Assembly (NCBI RefSeq): GCF_021648855.1
Contig: NZ_JAKJHX010000046.1
Span: forward strand, 1-36,970
Source: Tychonema litorale BBK16
Lineage (GTDB): Bacteria; Cyanobacteriota; Cyanobacteriia; Cyanobacteriales; Microcoleaceae
Direction: 5' to 3'
Length of the DNA stretch: 36,970 nt
Notes under the pieces: generated by a model
What the model was told of the DNA's origin: nothing
The model's input: only the letters and a program-made list of their open reading frames with translations
Database searches by the model: none
In this document: one piece after another, positions 33,083 through 36,970 of the stretch
How the letters are laid out: each line of letters opens with the position of its first letter
Position numbering within the stretch: position 1 is the first letter of the stretch
Made by a program: the position numbers and the translations under genes

Positions 33083-34468
33083 TCAACATTCAACCATCAT
33101 ATCATTCCGAAACTTCTCCACTACTCGATTCAACTCCATCGAGTGAGAGGCCTTAAATAAAATGCGATCGCCCATTTCAACATACTCCATTAAATGCCTT
33201 GCTAGAGCCTCATGGGAATTCGCAGCCGCAATATCTTCTATCTCCACAAAAGTCACACCAGCAGCGCCAGTCGCCATCGCGACCGCCTCTTCAAAATCAG
33301 CAAACACAAACAAAGCATCAAGATTTAAGTTGCGGGCTGCTGTTCCCACTTGTCTGTGGAATTCTATCGACTTATCGCCCAATTCCTTCATGGTTCCCAA
33401 TACCGCAATTCGGCGTTTTCCCGGAGTATCAGCCAACATTCTCAGGGCCGCCAACATCGACTCCAAACCAGCATTGTAAGTCTCATCCAAAATCACAATA
33501 TCCTTGGGCAATTCGTACTTACGTGCTCTACCATCTGGCAACTGCACAGACAAACCTTGCTTTAACAAATCCCAATCAATATCTAACACTTTTGCTACGG
33601 CCAAAGCTGCCAAATAATTCACAGCATTATGTCGTCCAGGTAGAGGTAATGGCAATTGGATATCTTTAATACGCAGGGAATTATTGTCTAAAAATTCGCC
33701 ATGCAAATCTCCACCATCTAACCCATAAGTTAAAGTTTTTCCCTGCCAAACTTTCGGCACTCTCGTCATCAATTTATCGCTATCTTGATTGAGAATAGCA
33801 ATACTATCAGTAGGCATTTCGGCTAATAACTCGCATTTCGCGATCGCGATCGCATCTTCAGACCCCAATCGCCCTATATGCGCCGTTCCCACATTCGTAA
33901 TCACTGCTACACTTGGACGGGCAATTTGCGTCAACACCGCAATTTCACCAAGTCCGCGCATTCCCATCTCAATTACAGCATAATTGTGTTCTGGTGAAAG
34001 CTCCAACAGGGTTTTGGGTACTCCAATTTCATTGTTGTAGTTGAATTGGGTTTTCAGCACATTTCCTTGGGTTGACAAAACTGCTGCAATCAATTCCTTA
34101 GTAGTGGTTTTACCTACGGAACCAGTGATCGCAATTACCGGTATACTGAATTGGTTGCGCCACCAACGGGCGATCGCCTGATAAGCTATTAAAGTATTGT
34201 CAACTCGCAATAGTGGAAAATTTGGAACTGTTCCTTCCCAAGCGCGATCGACAACCGCCACAATTGCCCCCAAATCCCGTGCTTTTTCGACGAATTGATG
34301 ACCGTCAAAATTTTCTCCCCGCAGTGCCAAAAATACCTCACCACCCTGAATAGTGCGTGTGTCTGTGGCAATCCCAGTCCCTAAAGTTGTCAAAACACCC
34401 TCGGACGCAGCAGGCACGGGTACTGTTAAAATTTCCGCAAGTTGGGGAATAGTGACGCGACAAACCAT
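33083..34468 (-). CDS. murF: UDP-N-acetylmuramoyl-tripeptide--D-alanyl-D-alanine ligase
   Basis: MurF adds D-Ala-D-Ala to the UDP-MurNAc tripeptide, the last cytoplasmic step of peptidoglycan precursor synthesis. It has 461 residues from the chosen ATG. Motifs: GIATDTRTIQGGEVFLALRG (MurF N-domain), VIAITGSVGKTTTKELIAAV (ATP P-loop), NEIGVPKTLLEL, YAVIEMGMRGLGEI, VITNVGTAHIGRLGS, LPLPGRHNAVNYLAALAVAK, and DETYNAGLESMLAAL. ATG 34468 (MVCRVTIPQLAEIL) is preferred; GTG 34483 five codons upstream is possible. It lies first in a minus-strand run murF, tsaC, degenerate kinase. No downstream cell-wall partner is adjacent. Confidence 0.96.
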   Translation of the reverse strand: MVCRVTIPQLAEILTVPVPAASEGVLTTLGTGIATDTRTIQGGEVFLALRGENFDGHQFVEKARDLGAIVAVVDRAWEGTVPNFPLLRVDNTLIAYQAIARWWRNQFSIPVIAITGSVGKTTTKELIAAVLSTQGNVLKTQFNYNNEIGVPKTLLELSPEHNYAVIEMGMRGLGEIAVLTQIARPSVAVITNVGTAHIGRLGSEDAIAIAKCELLAEMPTDSIAILNQDSDKLMTRVPKVWQGKTLTYGLDGGDLHGEFLDNNSLRIKDIQLPLPLPGRHNAVNYLAALAVAKVLDIDWDLLKQGLSVQLPDGRARKYELPKDIVILDETYNAGLESMLAALRMLADTPGKRRIAVLGTMKELGDKSIEFHRQVGTAARNLNLDALFVFADFEEAVAMATGAAGVTFVEIEDIAAANSHEALARHLMEYVEMGDRILFKASHSMELNRVVEKFRNDMMVEC

Positions 34469-34483
34469 ATTACTAGCACTCAC

Positions 34484-34932
34484 ATGATGATTGTTTTCAG
34501 CACTCGCCGCAACTCAGCCAGCCTTAAATTTGACTTTTCGGAGACTGCCGATCGCAACTTGCCCTAACAATCTTAATACTAAATCACCCGCCCACCCATA
34601 AATAAGCGGTGTTGCATCTAGATTGACTATGGTATTAGAGAAGGAGAGGGGCAGAAGGGGAGAGGGGCAGAAGATCCGATTAGCATCGGGATTATGTCAA
34701 TAATTCTTTACATAAAATCATGGTGATCTGGATCTTACAACCGCAAAATTTTTTGTGTAATACTATTTTTTATCAATAGTTAAAATAAATAAAAAAGCTA
34801 TAGAGTTAAACGGCTGGGTGCTTCCACCCCAAAACCTTGGGAATCCAGAAGATCGGTGAATTCAATTCAGGCGCTGCATCAATCAATATCTCCAGCCAAT
34901 CGCGCTGAAAAATCCTACCCAATCCTCTAAAG
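34484..34932. other. 449-bp spacer between divergent murF and the 434-residue protein
   Basis: This holds the upstream regions of both genes. Visible structure: two tandem copies of GGAGAGGGGCAGAAG (34643-34657 and 34659-34673), running directly into a copy of the dispersed CATCGG motif (34673-34694), then about 100 bp of AT-rich DNA and a small hairpin GGGTGCTTCCACCC near 34815. The last 130 bp before the GTG start at 34933 are unusually GC-balanced and may be a long 5' leader. No riboswitch was recognised. Confidence 0.5.
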
Positions 34933-36237
34933 GTGAAAAGAGTGGAAAATACTTGGACAGATAATTATAATCGACCAACCTACGAAGCCGAACAACTACT
35001 TTATAACCACTGGCTAAAGCTGGTACAAGTAGAACAACCAGCCGAAATTATCAATCGTTTTCGCATTTTGTTCATACATTGCGATAATTATCCCGATCGC
35101 ACCATCGTCGCAGCCCTGGAAAAAATAGCAACCTCAAAAGAAGCAGAACCAGAGATCAAGTACATCCTCAACCGCTGTTGTCACATAGCGATCAACCGCT
35201 GGCAAACACAACCCAACAAACAAGCAGCCATCCCTGAATTGATCGCAGTATTTGAAGACGTACCCAAAGTCATATTTGGATATAATCAATCTAGGGCGAT
35301 CGGGCATATTACCAAATTAGTCAACCAATTTACCGACAGCGAACAATATCTCACCCTCAAACGCCTATCCAAAGTCATCACCCATAATTCAGAAGATAGC
35401 AACACCAAAACGCCCGCAAACCAATCCCTCGGAACCTTAATTCCCCGCTACCCATACCTTTACAGCCACTGCCTCCTCAGCGACGATAGCAACTACGAAC
35501 AGCAGACAGTCATTAAAACAATCCAAGCCCAAAAGCAGCAACAATTTGAAATCAACCTCTCCCAATATGTAGCTCACCAAGTCAGAAAAATCCAAATAGC
35601 TCGCCGGGGAACCTCCATTTCTTTCAGCAGAAGTATACAAAACATCAAAAATCCCACACTCTTGAGCGACACCGAACTATTTTTCGCCCTCAAGCAATTT
35701 GTCGGAAAAGTAGAACGAGGCAATACTTACAGACAAATAGCAGGCAATTTTCTAGCAAACACTAGCCAAACAACTCAATCCTACGGCTCTTTCAAAGATG
35801 ACTTATACGAATATCTAATTTCTTCTATCACTGACCAACGCTACGGCAAAGGTCAATTTAAGGACAAATTGTATAAGCAATTACAAAGCACCTTTCCCCA
35901 GAGCGATTCTCAGCAATTCAACGAATGTTTAATGATGAGAACTTGCAGCCAGTTATTGAATTTTTTAGTAGTAGAGAGTCAAAAACGACCCAACCACTTT
36001 GTCTTCCTTGACCTAGTATCAAACCTCGGCCCCACCGAGACGACAGGTTTACTCCTGAAAATCATACTAATTTGCGACAAAGTTAAACCCTACCTAGAAA
36101 AGCGGTTGGCAATTTTGTTCGGGCACTACGAATCTTCTGCCCCAGCCGGCGTGATGTGGTTAGTCAAAGCCCTAGAAAACCTGAATCTAGCCTTGAGTAC
36201 CAACTTTGGCAAAGTTGACGTATCGTTCCTGCGGTGA
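34933..36237 (+). CDS. Conserved-looking protein of unknown function
   Basis: This 434-residue soluble protein has a GTG start (GTG AAA AGA) preceded by AAAGG; a second in-frame GTG lies three codons later. No signal peptide, membrane segment or known catalytic motif. Predicted structure is almost all helical: repeated units such as AEQLLYNHWLKLVQVEQPAE, VAALEKIATSKEAEPEIKYI, ILNRCCHIAINRW and LTLKRLSKVITH suggest an alpha-solenoid (TPR- or HEAT-like) scaffold. The C-terminal third ends SAPAGVMWLVKALENLNLAL. It lies alone downstream of a 449-bp spacer and upstream of a TnpB-type gene, on the same strand as that gene. Function unknown; the shape suggests protein-protein interaction. Confidence 0.75.
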   Translation: MKRVENTWTDNYNRPTYEAEQLLYNHWLKLVQVEQPAEIINRFRILFIHCDNYPDRTIVAALEKIATSKEAEPEIKYILNRCCHIAINRWQTQPNKQAAIPELIAVFEDVPKVIFGYNQSRAIGHITKLVNQFTDSEQYLTLKRLSKVITHNSEDSNTKTPANQSLGTLIPRYPYLYSHCLLSDDSNYEQQTVIKTIQAQKQQQFEINLSQYVAHQVRKIQIARRGTSISFSRSIQNIKNPTLLSDTELFFALKQFVGKVERGNTYRQIAGNFLANTSQTTQSYGSFKDDLYEYLISSITDQRYGKGQFKDKLYKQLQSTFPQSDSQQFNECLMMRTCSQLLNFLVVESQKRPNHFVFLDLVSNLGPTETTGLLLKIILICDKVKPYLEKRLAILFGHYESSAPAGVMWLVKALENLNLALSTNFGKVDVSFLR

Positions 36238-36282
36238 ATAGCCTTGGAACAACTAACTCTTAACACTCACCAAGAAACTGGG

Positions 36283-36314
36283 TCTGAAGCCCCGTCCTTC
36301 TAGGACGGCTTTAA
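36283..36314 (+). repeat. Hairpin at the left side of the TnpB gene
   Basis: AGCCCCGTCCTTCTAGGACG (36289-36308) continues GGCTTT to form an imperfect hairpin with stem CCGTCC/GGACGG. GAAGCCCCGTCCTT-type hairpins are typical of the ends of IS200/IS605-group elements in cyanobacteria, so this is a candidate left end of the element carrying the next gene. Confidence 0.55.
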
Positions 36315-36382
36315 TTCTCTTCATTTCTGTTAATTAGATCAGCAATACATGGTAAAATAGAACAATCAAACAATAGTAAACA

Positions 36383-36970
36383 ATGAAAGCAAGATATCGC
36401 TACAGAATCTATCCAACCGACCAACAAAAGCAGAGCCTCGCTCAGCTATTTGGCTGTGTTCGGGTAGTCTGGAATGATGCTCTTGCGCTTTGCAAACAGT
36501 CTGAGAAAAAACCCAGTTCGGCAGATTTACAAAAAATCGTCATAACCGGGGCCAAACAAACTGAGGAAAGAACTTGGCTGGAAGATGTGTCATGTGTTCC
36601 TCTACAGCAGTCCGTTGCCGACTTAGATATTGCTTTTAAGAACTTTTTCAATTCCTGCAAAGGGAAAAGGAAAGGACGTAAAGTCGGATATCCTAAGTTC
36701 AAAAAAAGAACTAGCAGTCAATCGGCAAGATTTACTCTTCGTGGATTTTCACGCAAGAAAAATGGTGGTGTCTATCTAGCCAAGATTGGAATTGTCAATC
36801 CAGTCTGGTCGAGGAAGCTACCATCCGAACCTAGTTCTGTTACTGTAATTAAGGACTGTGCAAATCGTTATTTCCTGAGCTTCGTAGTAGAAATTCGACC
36901 TATTTCATCTGAGGCTAAAAGCCCCAGCATCGGAATCGATTTAGGAATCAAAACCTTTGCGGTGATGAGC
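36383..36970 (+). CDS. TnpB/OrfB-type RNA-guided nuclease, IS200/IS605 group (partial, runs off window)
   Basis: The first 196 codons of a TnpB protein are present; the gene continues past the window end. ATG 36383 begins MKARYRYRIYPTDQQKQSLA, the standard TnpB/OrfB N-terminus, followed by LFGCVRVVWNDALALCKQSE. GRKVGYPKFKKRTSSQSARF is the typical basic zinc-free linker region, and SIGIDLGIKTFAVMS is the RuvC-I motif with its catalytic Asp. The RuvC-II, zinc ribbon and RuvC-III parts lie beyond the edge, so activity cannot be judged. No tnpA is seen upstream, so it is probably the IS1341-type single-gene form. A guide (omega) RNA would be encoded past the 3' end, outside this window. Confidence 0.9.
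   Translation, partial: MKARYRYRIYPTDQQKQSLAQLFGCVRVVWNDALALCKQSEKKPSSADLQKIVITGAKQTEERTWLEDVSCVPLQQSVADLDIAFKNFFNSCKGKRKGRKVGYPKFKKRTSSQSARFTLRGFSRKKNGGVYLAKIGIVNPVWSRKLPSEPSSVTVIKDCANRYFLSFVVEIRPISSEAKSPSIGIDLGIKTFAVMS

Noticed and set aside
33199..33669. 156-codon plus-strand frame inside murF
   Set aside because: Antisense shadow rich in Gln, Pro and Ser; murF motifs cover the same region.
1..36970. Search by eye for tRNA, rRNA, tmRNA and riboswitches
   Set aside because: No TTCGA-type tRNA arm context or known riboswitch core was convincing on either strand; a covariance-model scan would be needed to exclude small RNAs.

Overview
This window looks like chromosomal DNA of a filamentous cyanobacterium, most like Microcoleus, Oscillatoria or Phormidium. 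HIP1 octamers (GCGATCGC) and their GATCG cores occur throughout both genes and spacers. The spacers are full of heptanucleotide short tandem repeats (CCCCATT, AGGAAGA, GGGAATT, AGTTGAC, TAATGAC, GATTTTG). Gene content also fits: a Nat-type amino-acid ABC transporter, a cyanobacterial PEP-CTERM protein, XisI, a DUF1517 protein and a bilin-binding GAF domain. No tRNA, rRNA or CRISPR array was recognised. The genus is an inference.

Layout. (1) 1-6746: an interrupted LivHMGF/NatDCAE cassette for neutral or branched-chain amino-acid uptake. It holds two permeases and two ATPases but no substrate-binding protein. A 34-codon relic of a Uma2 gene, an LCM-type methyltransferase and an opposite-strand PEP-CTERM gene lie between the transporter genes. 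(2) 6872-15597, all on the minus strand: a GT-C membrane glycosyltransferase, a secreted clan-A glycosidase and an 1823-residue hybrid histidine kinase with four CBS, two PAS, two GAF, HisKA/HATPase, two receiver and one HPt domain. (3) 15766-19200: an accessory patch of short genes in mixed orientation. It has a single-domain cyanobacteriochrome, an orphan XisI, a small-protein/retropepsin pair with overlapping ends, an unknown gene, a HigBA-like toxin-antitoxin pair and a 204-bp inverted-repeat element. (4) 19224-24290, minus strand: uvrA, a second stand-alone retropepsin, queE and an O-methyltransferase. (5) 24513-29390: a membrane/coiled-coil protein, a very hydrophilic small protein, a nested-insertion locus, a peptidoglycan amidase paired with a cNMP-type sensor protein, and a DUF1517 protein. 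(6) 29644-34468: hemB, a GNAT acetyltransferase, and a minus-strand murF, tsaC/sua5, degenerate histidine kinase run. (7) 34933-36970: an unrecognised 434-residue protein and the start of a TnpB-type gene cut by the window end.

The most distinctive observations are these. At 26050-26318 a 197-bp inverted-repeat element with a 9-bp target duplication sits inside an older 26-bp-arm palindrome and itself carries an 81-bp hairpin repeat; removing it restores the palindrome. The 164-residue GAF protein has both cysteines of DXCF cyanobacteriochromes, 28 residues apart, and no output domain. The retropepsin pair is a candidate undescribed two-gene unit. Several enzymes have lost key residues: the first receiver of the large kinase, the ATP-binding domain of the 314-residue kinase, and one zinc ligand of the amidase. 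Short dispersed repeats supply or abut start codons in several places.
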